Assembly (NCBI GenBank): GCA_021209875.1
Contig: JAGYVD010000002.1
Location: forward strand, 1,798,001 to 1,862,000
DNA: 64,000 nt
Reading direction: 5' to 3'
Origin: Rosellinia necatrix
Lineage: Eukaryota; Ascomycota; Sordariomycetes; Xylariales; Xylariaceae
How positions within the stretch are numbered: the first letter of the stretch is position 1; every line of letters begins with the position of its first letter. Made by a program: the position numbers and the translations under genes. The notes beneath the pieces are model-generated. The model had not been told where the DNA came from and did not search any database. It was given only the letters and a program-made list of their open reading frames with translations. Of this stretch, positions 24,464-35,907 are shown in pieces.

Positions 24464-26205
24464 TTATGGACTTGCCCAACCGCCAGCGACATCGACCCAT
24501 TCGGCTAAACAGGATCCCTCTTTGCCTTCTACGTCTACGATATCGGTGTCACAACGACAACGACATCCGACGCCGTTCTCTTTCTCTTCATCCCATTGCT
24601 CCCAGTACTCATCCTCTTCGATACGATACTTCTCATCAGTCGTGGTTTGCTCAAGGTAAGGTTCCCGAGGCAGTTGCCGAGCGGGAGCATTAGAGGGACA
24701 GTGCTGAATGGTTGTGTGTCGGTAGCCAAAATCGCGGAAATAATGAATGTCGCGAGGAGCTAGCAATACGCCAGCCGCGAGGGAATGAATTGGGGCATCA
24801 CCCCACTGTCCAGCCGTTAGTCAAAGACACTATAGATGTATATTCGGCAAGACGTACTCTTTCCATCCAGAAGCCTCCACTACGATCCATCATCTGGAAG
24901 AAATCCTCGTATGGCTTGCTTCGGAACCAGCTAAGCTTGGCAATTTCAAAATTGGACCAGAAATGACACATGTTGTAATTTTCACCCTCCATGGCCTCGG
25001 GATCGATCTCAGGCAAGCCGCGACCAGGCTCGGCCCGTAGAATCTCCTCGGGTAGAGGTGGCTTGTAGTTGGGGTCATCTTCCGGACGAGGTGGCTTTTC
25101 TCTGGGTTCGACGAACATCTCCCAAAGACCTTGTGACGTGATATTATTTAGACGCTTGTAGGCAGATGCATAGCGGAAAATATTGGGAACAGTTTCTCGG
25201 AGTTCTTTCACAGCGATCGTGAACCCGTATGTCTTGTTGCTTTCGATCATCTTCAGGAAAGGGTCGCTTTTGTATGGTCAGTATCGGAACAGAATAGGTT
25301 GATTTGAGAAACCTACTATGTGATGTCACAGAAATATTTGATCTCGGGTTCCAAACGCCAGTACCACTCGTATTTAGCAAGGAGAGGATGCTTATAGAAG
25401 AATCTAGGACAATGTTAGCAATTAGCGCTCCACGTTGTGACAGCGTATACTGACCCCGAATAAAATCGACACATGGAGTGGTAGCTCTCTAGACCACCGT
25501 ACATGACGGCAGCGTCTCCCTGTTTAGCAATGCCTTCCTTTGCAACCTTGGGGTCGATCCAGTCGGGATATCCCCACATCTCTGGTCCGACTTTGCCAAA
25601 CTCGACGGAAGCCGAAGTGTAGTTACGGACCGTATCCTTGAATGTCTGGTTGAAATCCCCATCATTTAGGAAGACGTATGGGTAATGGTACCACCGATTG
25701 AAATGGCGTTCGATGGACTTGATGGATTGGATAACGCCGTCCAACTCCTTGTTTCGGGCGAGCACCACGAAGGCGGCATTGGCTCGGGGCTTTGAAGTAT
25801 CAGGTTCAAGGCAGCCGGTCACGAAGACCTTGTCATGGTCCTCACTGATTTTTCTGTCGATCATTCCATGTCAGCAGATGCGGCGATAAAGCGACCAAAG
25901 ATGTCAACTAGACCATACCGAATAGCTGGGGGAGAGCCAGCGGGGATTAAAATCCTTCCCGGTGAGCTTGGGTGCCTCACAAACAGAACTAATATAAGGA
26001 TTAAGACGATTAAAGGGAAAAGCACGACGACACCCAGAGGCACCGAGATACTCGAATTACCCCTCAGACGGAGCGGTCTACGCAAAAAGGCCAGGCGTGC
26101 GTAGAGCTGATTCCGACGACCGCTTCTTTTTTCGTCGGTTGTGGGTAATGGGGAGGCACCCATCACCACCGGCGTGCGGCGATAGGCACGCCGTATGATA
26201 TCCAT
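24464..26205 (-). CDS. KRE2/MNT1/KTR-family alpha-1,2-mannosyltransferase (GT15)
   Basis: Predicted exons on the minus strand: 25919-26205, 25455-25853, 25317-25403, 24858-25266 and 24464-24805, total 507 residues. It is a type II Golgi membrane protein: a basic cytosolic N-terminus, a hydrophobic anchor (VPLGVVVLFPLIVLILILVLF) near residues 54-76, then the catalytic domain. GT15 landmarks are ANAAFVVLARNKELDGV, FNRWYHYPYVFLNDGDF, the WYWRLEPEIKYFCDITYDPF block with the proposed metal/nucleophile glutamate, YNMCHFWSNFEIA and GGFWMERWGDAPIHSLA. Family role: adds alpha-1,2-mannose from GDP-mannose to O- and N-glycans of cell wall proteins in the Golgi. Which KTR paralogue it is cannot be decided from one window. 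Confidence 0.94.
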
Positions 26206-29200
26206 GACGGGCGCGTCAGGTACGTAGCAAGATACGAATCTTTATCAGATGCGGCTTCGTGCGCAAGGCGCGGGGATTATGCGATGTTCAATTACGATAC
26301 TGGTGTAGGTCTCGAAAACGAACATAAGCTTGAGCGAGATGGGGGACTCCAATGGTGATGACAAAGCCGATTATGCGAAACAGGCCCAGATCGGCGCCTC
26401 GCGTGTGGATGGGCAGCAAGGGGGAGGCGTACACTCCGACCCCGACAGTCTAGCAGGAGCAAGAACTCGGCTGTGCCTTCGGTCTATCCGACAAGGCTTC
26501 CCCGAAAGGTGCGAAGGGGCAACGCGCGGTCAGTCGTGACTGTCGTGAAATCGAGGGAGTAACGAGCGGCGGCGGGAAGGTCCCTGGATATGGCGATGGT
26601 TGGCGCGACAGAGGGAGGGAGCGAGCAAGGGACGGCCGGTCGGAGCCCAGGAGACTTCCGAGTGTGGAATTATGGCGGCGGAAGGGCGGTTGGCCAAGAC
26701 GATGGCGATGGTGGCGGCAGTGGGAGGCGACTTGCCAGATGATCCCAGGTACCTACGCACGTACGTACGTAGGAGCGAGCAGTGGTGGTCGTGGTAGTAG
26801 TCACGGTCTGCTCAACTACCGGCTACCAGGAACTGCATCTGAACCCAATCGCGGAGACAAGCAGGCGGCGATCTACACTGCTGCCCAGCTCGATAACGTG
26901 GCGGAATGGGTAGGAGCCAGGAGCGGGAGAGGAGGGCAGAGATGGTGGAATGCAAGACAGACCGACAATTCTGGGGGACGGAATGGGACAGGAATGGAGG
27001 AAGGGCGAAACACGGTTGTCAGAGTCGATAAGATTTGTGGTGCTGGGAGCTGTCAATTTTTGGGATTGGCTGGCGGCGATAACGGTTCAATAAAGTTAGG
27101 TGTTTGGCCGCCAGCCGCACGCTATCACTAACACGAGGTACCTGTCCCATTCTGTCTGGGACCTGCCTGGATGGAGAATGGAGGCAAACGGAATAGGGGG
27201 GGGAGGTCTAGACGGGTTGGCCCACTTATAGGCCCTGTTTCTTCTAATTACCGAGAGGACAGGCGGAGCTGACTCAAGCCTAGCCAATCAAGGCGAGTTA
27301 AATTGTCTCGAGTGGCTCGCGTTCTCTCGTGTCGTAAAGTACCTACGTAGGCACCCAAGTATTTTCGTTATGCATTTCAAACCCTGCCTCAATGCAGCGT
27401 GTGCTGTAGGTTAGATTATTATCTACCTAGGTAGATAAAGCTTAACATATTAAACTACCTACCTAAAGGTATAATACCTAATGGACTACCTAGGTAGGTA
27501 CCCAGTTAGTGACTGGAAATTCAACGCACTTCGGAGTCCTCAGCCAACTTTGTCGATTGAGAATCCATCCTCAAATAATCAACTACTAATCTAGCAGATC
27601 CCATCAGGCACACCTTGCCATGAATCGTGTCATCTAGGTTACCTAGTCTATAAGCAGCTATAGATAACAGGGCTGAATTTAACTTAGATGATCTAAGGTA
27701 CACTACCTATGTGTGTGTGTGTGTGTGTGTACATGCGTGTACCTATATGTATAATGTATATATATGTATATACATGTATGTACATAGTTACATACACCAG
27801 ATAACAATACCATTGCGGAGGAATCTTTTCATAGAGAACAGTGTGTGTTTAACGCAGTCCCCACGGCGGGCCGACGAAGGGTCTTCATTCTACTGGTAGC
27901 TTAGTGGCACTGTACATATTAATCAAGCTTTCTCCATACAGGTACCTACCTACCTAACCTAACTAACCTAACCTAAGTTTACTTACTAACCTTCATGCTT
28001 CCTATTAGGCTATTATTTAGCATCAGGAAACCTCAACTTTCTGCTCCATATAGCTTGTTTCTTGAAATTTCGGTTTTGGCGTAATGATAGGTTCTATCGA
28101 TGGTTAAAAAGGGTATATGCCCTTATCTATACACCATAGCTTTGTGTCGACAAAGTTCTCAGAGACTTCCGGCAATGATCCTGGCGCATGTATGTTACTA
28201 AGTTACTTCAGCTTCAACGGTGGCAGCCGCTCTCGGGAGAATGAACCAATTGCATCTCACAAGATGGTTTCGCGCCTTGACTTCCCCTCCCTATCAAGGT
28301 CTTCCCTCTATCTATACGCCTGGAAGCTTGGAAGCTTGAGTATTATGTTTTGCTTAATGCTAAACAGCGCTCTGCGATATTCGGCTCTTGTGGTGCTAAA
28401 TCTCATACAACGCATTATAATAGACTGTGTAGTCTGTAGCGGGTGAACCCCCAAAAAAAAAAAAAAAAAAAACTGTCTAGTGCGTCGCTATCTTGTGTGG
28501 ATTATGCTGTTCGCGGAATGGGTTGCGGTCCCAGACCAGCAGCCTCACCGGTTCTGGCCCTCGTGGACTTCGTACATCGGAAACCCAAGAAACCACGCGA
28601 AGAATTCTAATAAAAGAAACCCCAAACTTGTGTGGATAGGGCACAACGTCTACCGGCGGGGGTCACATTTCATGCCAACCAAGACCATTAAACACCGTTT
28701 CCCGTCCAGCTAGAATTAATCTAATCGCCCCTTCTCCATACAGGGGACCAAGAACCCATCGTGCCTCATTCAGCGATAAGACGCCCATCTATATCGCCCA
28801 AAGTAGTCATTGTCCAATTTCGACGCCTCGTCGTTCGAGCCCTCTAGGCGGCGATAGCGTCGCTACTCCTTCGGTGTATCGACTAACCCCAATATAGTAG
28901 ACTTTACTTATCGCCTTGTCGTTATTTATAGGGCTGGAGCCAAGAACCCGGGTTGAGACTTGCCTCCATTATCTAGTTGGCCGATTGGAAATAGGCATTG
29001 GGTTGCATCGCTTGGGAAGATATGCTAAATATGCTATTTGGTAGAGGAAAGCATTGTGCATATATTAAGTGGATTCTTTCTTCGTCAGACACCACCTGGC
29101 TACCACGAATAGTCTAAGGCTAGCAAGGAAATGGTGTTTAATCATCCAGTTCCTCTTATTATCCTGAGACCTGACAGTTTGCTATACTATTACTAAGTGG

Positions 29201-29369
29201 GTGATGACGCACTGGCTCTCGCTAATAGCTGTAGGGGCTGCTCTTGTAGGCACTGGCACGTATCTTCATATTTTCTCATAGTCAAACGTCTCTAACATTG
29301 ATATATAGCCCTGTAACAGGCTGCCCACCCCCCCGGCCCCTTTCCCAAGCCCATGCTCCGGTGTTGCCG
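26206..29369. other. Gene-poor spacer rich in CCTAGGTA and GGTACCTA repeats
   Basis: About 3.2 kb without a supported gene. The first kilobase is G-rich and likely the GT15 5' flank. From about 27330 to 28010 the sequence is AT-rich with many TACCTAGGTA or ACCTACCTA motifs. An A tract lies at 28452-28471. Short ORFs here show no family resemblance. Confidence 0.5.
27711..27730. repeat. (GT)10 dinucleotide microsatellite
   Basis: Ten perfect GT units, followed by imperfect TATATGTA-type repeats to about 27795. Confidence 0.95.
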
Positions 29370-30054
29370 CAGCTAGGTATCCTTATACCGTCGATTCAGC
29401 ATGGCAGATCACGAAAATCGCCAATGGTTTACGTCAGCCTCGAACCCTCACCTTCGATCCGTTGGGGAACTTGCTGGTACTAGGCCACCATGGGCGTGTC
29501 TGTTCACACATTTGGCCTTGACGGCTGCCTCAACAGCACGGCGACTACCATCCATAACCCTAGACTCAACCATGGCTTGAGCCTCACGCCGGACGGGAAG
29601 ACGCTGTACGTCAGCTCGGCCACCCAGGTATAGGCGTGAGCCTACGACGCCGCGACTCGCAAGGTGCCCAACCAGAAGACCGTCGTCGCCGGCATTAGCC
29701 AGGGGATCCACTCCACGCGGACCGTCGCCGTATCGCCCAAGAACCCGAACATCATCTTGGTCTCTACCGGGTCCAACTCGAAGTGGGATTACGCATCCGG
29801 GAACCCGGCGACCAGACGCGCCTGCGTCAAGTTCTTCGACGTCAGCAAGCCCCCCCGTCGCCGCCCCCGACTCCAGGACCGGCTACAAGGCCATCCTGTC
29901 GGCCCGGGACCCCCGGTTCCTGCAACTCGCCGCCGCTGATGCAGAGCACCTGCTGGAGGCTGGCGGGCGTCAGCTAGGACAACACCGCGCAGAGGCTCTT
30001 CGTCAGAAGCGACAACCAGGCCGATGGTGAGATCTTTGTTCTTCGGAAGAAATA
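29370..30054 (+). pseudogene. Relic of a secreted sorbosone/PQQ-type sugar dehydrogenase
   Basis: Pieces of a beta-propeller sugar dehydrogenase can be read in shifting frames: SAWQITKIANGLRQPRTLTF, then VSVHTFGLDGCLNSTATTI, LNHGLSLTPDGKTLYVSS, GISQGIHSTRTVAVSPKNPN and SNSKWDYASGNPA, and last the C-terminal VSxDNTAQRLFVRSDNQADG ending at 30054. Breaks: a frame change near 29492, in-frame stops at 29631 (TAG) and 29637 (TGA), another frame change near 29855, and a TAG at 29975 where the family has Trp. The expected signal peptide and much of the region between WDYASGNPA and the C-terminus are missing, so it is also internally deleted. Active relatives are secreted oxidases of sugars with PQQ or similar cofactors. 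The TGG-to-TAG change fits repeat-induced point mutation; the other stops do not clearly. Confidence 0.75.
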
Positions 30055-30583
30055 AAAGGTATTGTAGACGTGCATCATGGAGAGTGCATGGGGCGGTGGT
30101 TTGGATGGGTGTAGGTATTTATGTACAGCCCAGCTGGGATCGTAGTGGATTTCTCCACGAGAACGCAACTTACCTCTACTCTCACATTTTTGTCCATTAT
30201 GATGGGCAATGAATACATAAGTATATATAGTTAGTAATATTCTTCTGGATCTGTTTTTTGAGGTGCTGAAGCTCATCCAGCGGATCCATTAATTTCGTTA
30301 TACTCCATTGGCTCAATTGTACCCACTTACCCGTTACAGTAAGTATCTCTATCGGCCACCTCTTTTACACTGTGATGCTTGCTATCGGGGTATCTATTAG
30401 ATAACTACTGAGATTGGTGAGTTGGTTGGTAACCTTCCATTCCTTGATAAGTCGAGGTCACGGCCAATTCCACCCACGACACAAAACAAGCCATATATAC
30501 ATACCCGCGTGCGCGACTTCTCTCTCTCTCTCTCTCTCTCTCTCTATCGCCTGGCCCAACCCAACCCAATAAATAACCCCACC
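30055..30583. other. Promoter-side spacer of the DUF4604 gene
   Basis: No gene. The final 70 bases hold a CT tract (30519-30545) followed by CCCAACCCAA and CCCCACC just before the ATG, a common fungal core-promoter/leader look. Confidence 0.5.
30519..30545. repeat. (CT)n tract upstream of the DUF4604 gene
   Basis: About 13 CT units, 40 bases upstream of the start codon. CT-rich stretches are typical near fungal transcription starts. Confidence 0.8.
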
Positions 30584-31331
30584 ATGTCCCAGAAGATCAC
30601 CTCGAAAAAACCTAACCTACGACAGCGCCCTCCCGCCCTTCCTCGCGCGCCTCCGCGGCCAGCAGGAGGCGGCGCGCCGCGGCGGGCCGGACCCGATCCT
30701 CGCGGCGCAGCGGCGGCCGGGGCAGAGGCGGTCGGCGTCGGAGGAGGCCGAGGACGCACCGGTCGTGGTCGACGAGGCCGGGAACGTCGTGGAGCTGAGG
30801 GACGGACTGCCGCCGTCGCCGTCCGAGGACGGAGAAGGAGGAGGAGGAGGAGGAGGAGGAAAATACAAGCGCGGGGGGAGCGACAAGGACGAGGCGAGAC
30901 AGGAGGGGGACGACAACGGCGGAGACAAAGACCCCCTCGCGCGGGACCACGGCAGAAAGGAGAAGGAGAAGGAGAAAGTCGCCGGCATAGGCGCGTCCCG
31001 CAAGCGCAAGGCCGGGCGCGTGGTGGGCGGCGGCGGCGACGGGGAGGAAGAGGAAGAGGAGCAGCGCTCGGCGGGTCCGAAGACGAAAGGGGGTATGGGC
31101 GGCGGTGGCGGCGACGACGACGGGGAAGCGCGGATTGCCAAGGCCAGCGCCGACGCGCGGCGCCTCGCCGCTGGATACCACAACGAAGACACGCGAGTTG
31201 GCAACGACGACGTTGTCTCCTCCGCCAGCGTCCCAAAGCCGGCGAAGGCGACCGCCAGGGGCGGCGCGAGGAAAAAGGCTGCCAAGAAGATAAAGCTGAG
31301 CTTCGGGGACAACGACGAGGCGGGCGAGTGA
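30584..31331 (+). CDS. DUF4604-domain protein (frameshifted in this sequence)
   Basis: The ATG at 30584 gives MSQKITSK and then loses frame in an A6 run (30605-30610). Reading one base later gives the conserved continuation NLTYDSALPPFLARLRGQQ and on to SEEAEDAPVVVDEAGNVVEL, ending KKAAKKIKLSFGDNDEAGE at 31331. With one A fewer the product would be about 248 residues. The N-terminal block matches the fungal DUF4604 family, whose members are short, charged, probably nuclear proteins with no established function. The rest is low-complexity: runs of Gly, Glu and Lys with a basic C-terminus that resembles a nuclear localisation signal. No GT-AG intron fits the shift, so it is either a real lesion or a homopolymer error. 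Confidence 0.75.
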
Positions 31332-32496
31332 GGCCCGTTCTTGTTCCCGCCCTTTCCCCCCCTTGTCTCGACGGCTTCGTCGCTTCGCCGATTCACCTAT
31401 TTTGACACCCCCTTCCTCATGGGGTCACTCACGCGGCTCTGCCGACGCCCCTCCGGGGATTGAGACGACTGAGCACGTGCCCGCGACACTGATATATTCA
31501 TGCCCCAAGCACCAACTTCGCGGGCGGTAGCTCCGGAGCAGCTGGTCCCACTTACCCCGATGTAGTACCACGGCCCTGTTTCACCGTCATACAGAGGGTC
31601 TGCCTACAACCGGAGCCCGGGGCTATCCTAGCGAGCTACGTGTTTACAAGTGGCAGAATCGGGAAGAAGTGCATTATGCCCCTATCCCCCCAGCCAGGCC
31701 ATACAGTTAAAGTGAGACTGTTTACAGCGCGCGCCTGTAGTTATGGCCTGTAGTTATGGGCGGTGAGTGTTCTGCTTCACACGCTCTAACATGGTTGCCT
31801 ATGTAGATGGGCTGGTAAAGTTGGCGACCTTGCCGCTGAGGCCTCCACTAGTACCGCCGATGGCTGGCCGATCACTGGTCTTGCAACTTTCTTGGAAGCC
31901 GGTTTCCCTGGTCATAAAATCGACCTGTGCAGCGTTCCTCGACGAACTGACACGATATCCTCGTGGATTTACCACGGCTGATAAAAGCTCTTTTGACAAA
32001 CCAATCAGCTTTTAAGGGCTATGGACATGCGGCAATATACCAAAGAAAGCTCTGTGGGCGTAATTAGTTCGTGGCAGCGCTAGCCACCATTACCACCAAG
32101 CAGGCACATTATGCAGAGCACACGATTTTGATTTCCCCTGCGACCAGCCTTTGGCTGCACAATGGTATGCTTAGGTAGTGTATTAAGCTATGTACAATGT
32201 TAATATTACGTTAACCACGCCAAAACGACTCGCTATTAAGCGCCCAATCCTGTTCAAGTTACGTTGAACCGATGATGGAAACAGGACAACTATTTGCACC
32301 AAAGGTACCCCACCGCTTCTGCGGGATGCCGAATCTAAATATTAAGTAAACCTATGTTTCCCCCCAAAATGGCCTTCTCTCGACCGACCTATTCCAATAA
32401 CGCCGTAGAAATGCAATTCGATATTCCACTCTCATCACCTTATTTGACAGTAATTCGTTCATCTTTGGCCCGAGAGGGTTGCCGGACCTAGGCGTG
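31332..32496. other. Spacer between DUF4604 and CHS7 genes
   Basis: Convergent gene ends; no supported gene in about 1.2 kb. Confidence 0.5.
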
Positions 32497-33636
32497 CTAA
32501 TAGCGAGACGCACGATGAGGTGAGTATGAGTGATCATAAGAACTGGATTGTGCGTAGGGATCCTCAGCATAGAGCGTGTTACGTCGATCTTCTTCTGGCA
32601 GCAGCTCCTTGACTTCCCAGTTATTCATCCGCGTTCCAACGGAGAACTCTAGGTCCTCTTTTGTAATAGAATCCCAGTACTAAGAGCAACAAGTTAGTTC
32701 ATCATTCCGGCAATTTCATCAGGAGATGATACAAGAAGACATACCTTGTAGATCATCATTACTGCGAGCAGATTGCCAACAGTACCAAAAAGTAGACCAT
32801 CAATGTAATGGCTTGTGTTGTTGCAAATGGTTGTGCTGACGGCATATAGAAGAACTTGGCCAACGACGAAAAAGAAGACGCCGAACGCAATGTGTCCGAG
32901 TGGCCACTGATCTTCTAATGTGCGAACCACTAGAAGGATCTGCAGAGCGACGAAAACCACGAGCTGAATACCGTTGAGTAGATACAGGACTGCAAAAAGC
33001 CCCACGGTATTAGTTGGTCCCAGTCCGGCCCAGGATTTGAAGGTCGCAAGAGAAACAAAGAACGAGATGAGCCAAGCAGCGAAAGAACATAGTCGAAGCA
33101 TCCAAAGCGACAACGGCGTGCCGTCCTCATAGAGTTGAAAGCCAACAAAACCGTTTATCAGGAGGCAGGTAACGAGAGCCGACGAGAAGCCCGCTTGGAT
33201 GGCGACAAAGTATGGATACGGATCGGAGCCCACGGGAACGACACCGGCATCGATAATGAGCGAGAGGACGGTCAGGGTCAGAAAAAGGTAGAAGAATGTA
33301 AGGATCTCCTTGCGACCTATTGACAACGATGTTAGTATTCGATATATATATCTCGTACGCGCCTCATTAGATAGAGGGCCTTAAGACCAGAGACTTACCA
33401 ACCGCTGTGAACTTGCCCCGGATGTGCAAGATCATGATGACGGTCAAGGCTAGGGCCAGGATATGGAGGAAGCTGGATGCGCCCTGGAATATAATGGTAT
33501 TTGCGAGCTCGATATTTCGCGCGAAACAGTCCGTCTCGACGCCGACGCCGCTAGAACCCGCGCTCATACCGACGGCGGCGCACAACGGCAGCGGCGCCGC
33601 GTGGCAGATGTCGGTGAAGTCGCCGAAGCCCCCCAT
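32497..33636 (-). CDS. CHS7: Chitin synthase export chaperone CHS7
   Basis: Predicted exons on the minus strand: 33399-33636, 32745-33316 and 32497-32679, total 330 residues. Start [23 protein letters not shown] matches CHS7 orthologues; an upstream in-frame extension has only a GTG. Seven hydrophobic segments are visible, including [50 protein letters not shown] and [12 protein letters not shown]. The cytosolic tail reads [17 protein letters not shown] and [15 protein letters not shown]. Known role: ER membrane chaperone required for exit of class IV chitin synthase Chs3 and so for chitin deposition. Confidence 0.96.
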
Positions 33637-34961
33637 CGTGTCGTGCCTCGTCACAAAATGCCGGGCACTCGGGTCTGAAGTGAGGTAGTTACAGAGACAG
33701 CAAGCCGGATCGTCTTCTCTGTCGGGTGGAAGACGGCAGCAGGCGGCGCGATGGTGGTAGAGGGTATGGGTCGTGTATCTATCTCTACCGTGAAGCCAGG
33801 AAGTCTAGTTCAGGCTAGGAACGGCGAGGACGAGGACGAGGGCGAGGACGATGACGATTTCGGCGGAGCCGGGGTGGTAGAGTGGGCGGAGTTGGCGAAG
33901 TTGGCAAAGACGAGCGTGATATCATGAGAGGTGGGTATTGTTCGATTTTATGTCCCAGAACGAATGACGATGAAACCTATGCGATGGGTGGATGGGATGC
34001 TCAGATATGCTATGCCATCCGATAACTAAAGAGTGGCGGGCTGGAACAGCGAGGGGTGGGTTGTCTCGTTGCTCTGCCAGAAACAGGCTGGCTGGATGGG
34101 CTGGCTTGGGCTGAGGGATACTGGGAGGGTTGGATGGGGGAGTTGGTGATGCATTGGGGTCGTTGCTGTGGAAAAGGGTTAGAAAGTGGGTCATAAACCC
34201 CTGTTAGGCCAATCCTCGTCCGCCGCCTACCTCTCTAACAGAGCCCCAGAGGTGGTGACAGAAGAAAAAAATTCATTAATCGGGGTTTGGGATGGGGACT
34301 GTCAAGACCCCATCCCGTGTTCACATCAGTGGGGCACTATGCCGTTTTCAGACGAAACCAGTTTCGAATGGATCTTAGCCTAAAAAAAACGGTGTTTCTA
34401 TTAACCTAATCCGGTAAAGTAAATAAGACACGATACGAGGTCAGGTAGATTTCTCAAATGCATATAGATGGATTACTAAACTAGAGGTAACCAGGCACAT
34501 GTATACATACGACATATGTTAAAAAGAGAGGATGCAGTTAAGTCAGGTATATACATAATTATCTTCAAGCCTGTCTTCTGTTGCCACCTAGAGTTGTACC
34601 CGTGATGGTAAGATGTGTGGCAAAACAGGCCTGCTTTTTACGTTTTCGATTGTTTAGTTATCCTTCGCTTAAAATGAAAGCAATATCACTATCACATCGG
34701 GTCCAATCTGTATATATACTCGACGGCAGCATTTCATTCAATTCAGGGCTGAATATTAACGGGTTTAAGACGGCCTGGCCATATTGTACTGTGAGGACCC
34801 GCTCTACACCTTGAGCACTTTAGGGGTTTTTAAGATCTTATTCGGTTTTACTGAAGCCGGACGTGCTTCTACAGCCAATACTGGCCTCTTAAAAAAAAAA
34901 AAAGGCAGCGAGTCCACATAGCTAAATGGGTAAGAAACCCCTACACAACAAGACGCCGGAA
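33637..34961. other. CHS7 upstream region and gene-poor spacer
   Basis: No supported gene. Includes a GGACGAGGGCGAGG-type repeat at about 33826-33850 and an A tract at 34891-34903. Confidence 0.45.
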
Positions 34962-35907
34962 TCAATTCAGACCTTCTTGTCTAATCACCCGCGCCACCAC
35001 GCATCCCTCCTGCCTGCTCGCTTTCCGGTATCTGCAAAATCGCACGCCTATACCAGTGCCAGTAGGTATCACGTATTCACGCCGCAATATACTGCAAGGC
35101 ATGAATGGTTTGGAACACGCCGAGGACGGAATTCGTCGATGATAGTCAGTGTGGTTGATGTACTCTCGTGCCTCCCGTATCTCGTCAATCTGTTGAGCAT
35201 CGTCCCCTGTTATAGATCCTAAAGCCAATCGAAGGACAGGCCGATGAACGAGGGCGTTCCAAGTCGCCTTCGAGTGTTCTTCGTTAAAGCATTCCATAGC
35301 TTCTGAAAAAAAAAAACCTCCACAACTCTATCCAGACGGAGTCTTGGATTTGGATTTGGAGTTAGAACGGTCTCGTCAGCCCGGTAAAACGTCGAAGGCT
35401 GGAAATTGTAAAGTTCACGGTCCTCCCTTGCACGCGCCTCGATCTCTGCAGCGAGGTAGTCGGGGACAATGCCAACACGGGTTTGAAATTGATCTAGAGC
35501 ACCTGACATCTTTAGGAGATCTGTTGGGATTCGGGCATCGTTTCGTGTAATCTGCGCCACGAGAACGGGATTGACTGGGGCGATCTCTAGTTGCCCTAAG
35601 CGCTCCGTCGGGGATGTTCTAGACGCGTCGGATGAGTGGCGGCTAATCCTGTCCGAGTTTCATGAAATGGTCCTTCCCCTCGACGTTGGAATTAAGTATA
35701 GATCATCTATATTATCCTTATTATAGTTTTCGAAGAGGGTGCTGATAAGTTGGGGTCAAGACCGATGGATGGCATCGGCGTAGGTGCTTGCTGTTGCCGC
35801 ACTTGTCGCTTTCGTTTCCGGGGTTCGGTAGGCAATTGCAGCTGTTGCAGCTCAGAATCCGTCGAAGGCTCGGGTTGAATACTTTTAAGCCACGAAGAGA
35901 CATTCAT
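34962..35907 (-). pseudogene. Relic of a fungal PD-(D/E)XK nuclease-like gene
   Basis: Reading the minus strand from the ATG at 35907 gives MNVSSWLKSIQPEPS, a Lys/Arg-rich segment, then a stop at 35707. A second frame (35560 to 35219) carries NDARIPTDLLKMSGALDQF and EIEARAREDRELYNF. A third frame (35297 to 34962) carries ATWNALVHRPVLRLAL and EYINHTDY. The order 'basic/serine-rich N-terminus, helical linker, WN-x-x-VH-x-P-x-LxLAL, INHTDY' is that of a large family of fungal proteins with a PD-(D/E)XK-like domain. Here the block between the LAL and INHTDY motifs is far too short and the frame changes at least twice, so the nuclease-like core appears deleted. Family assignment is from memory of the motif order. 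Confidence 0.5.

Noticed and set aside
26600..27131. Gly/Arg-rich ORFs upstream of the mannosyltransferase gene
   Set aside because: Low-complexity G-rich flank; no homology pattern, probably promoter and leader sequence.
30544..31396. Long Arg/Pro/Ser-rich ORFs on both strands over the DUF4604 gene
   Set aside because: They are shadows created by GC-rich simple repeats; only the DUF4604 frame shows a conserved N-terminus.
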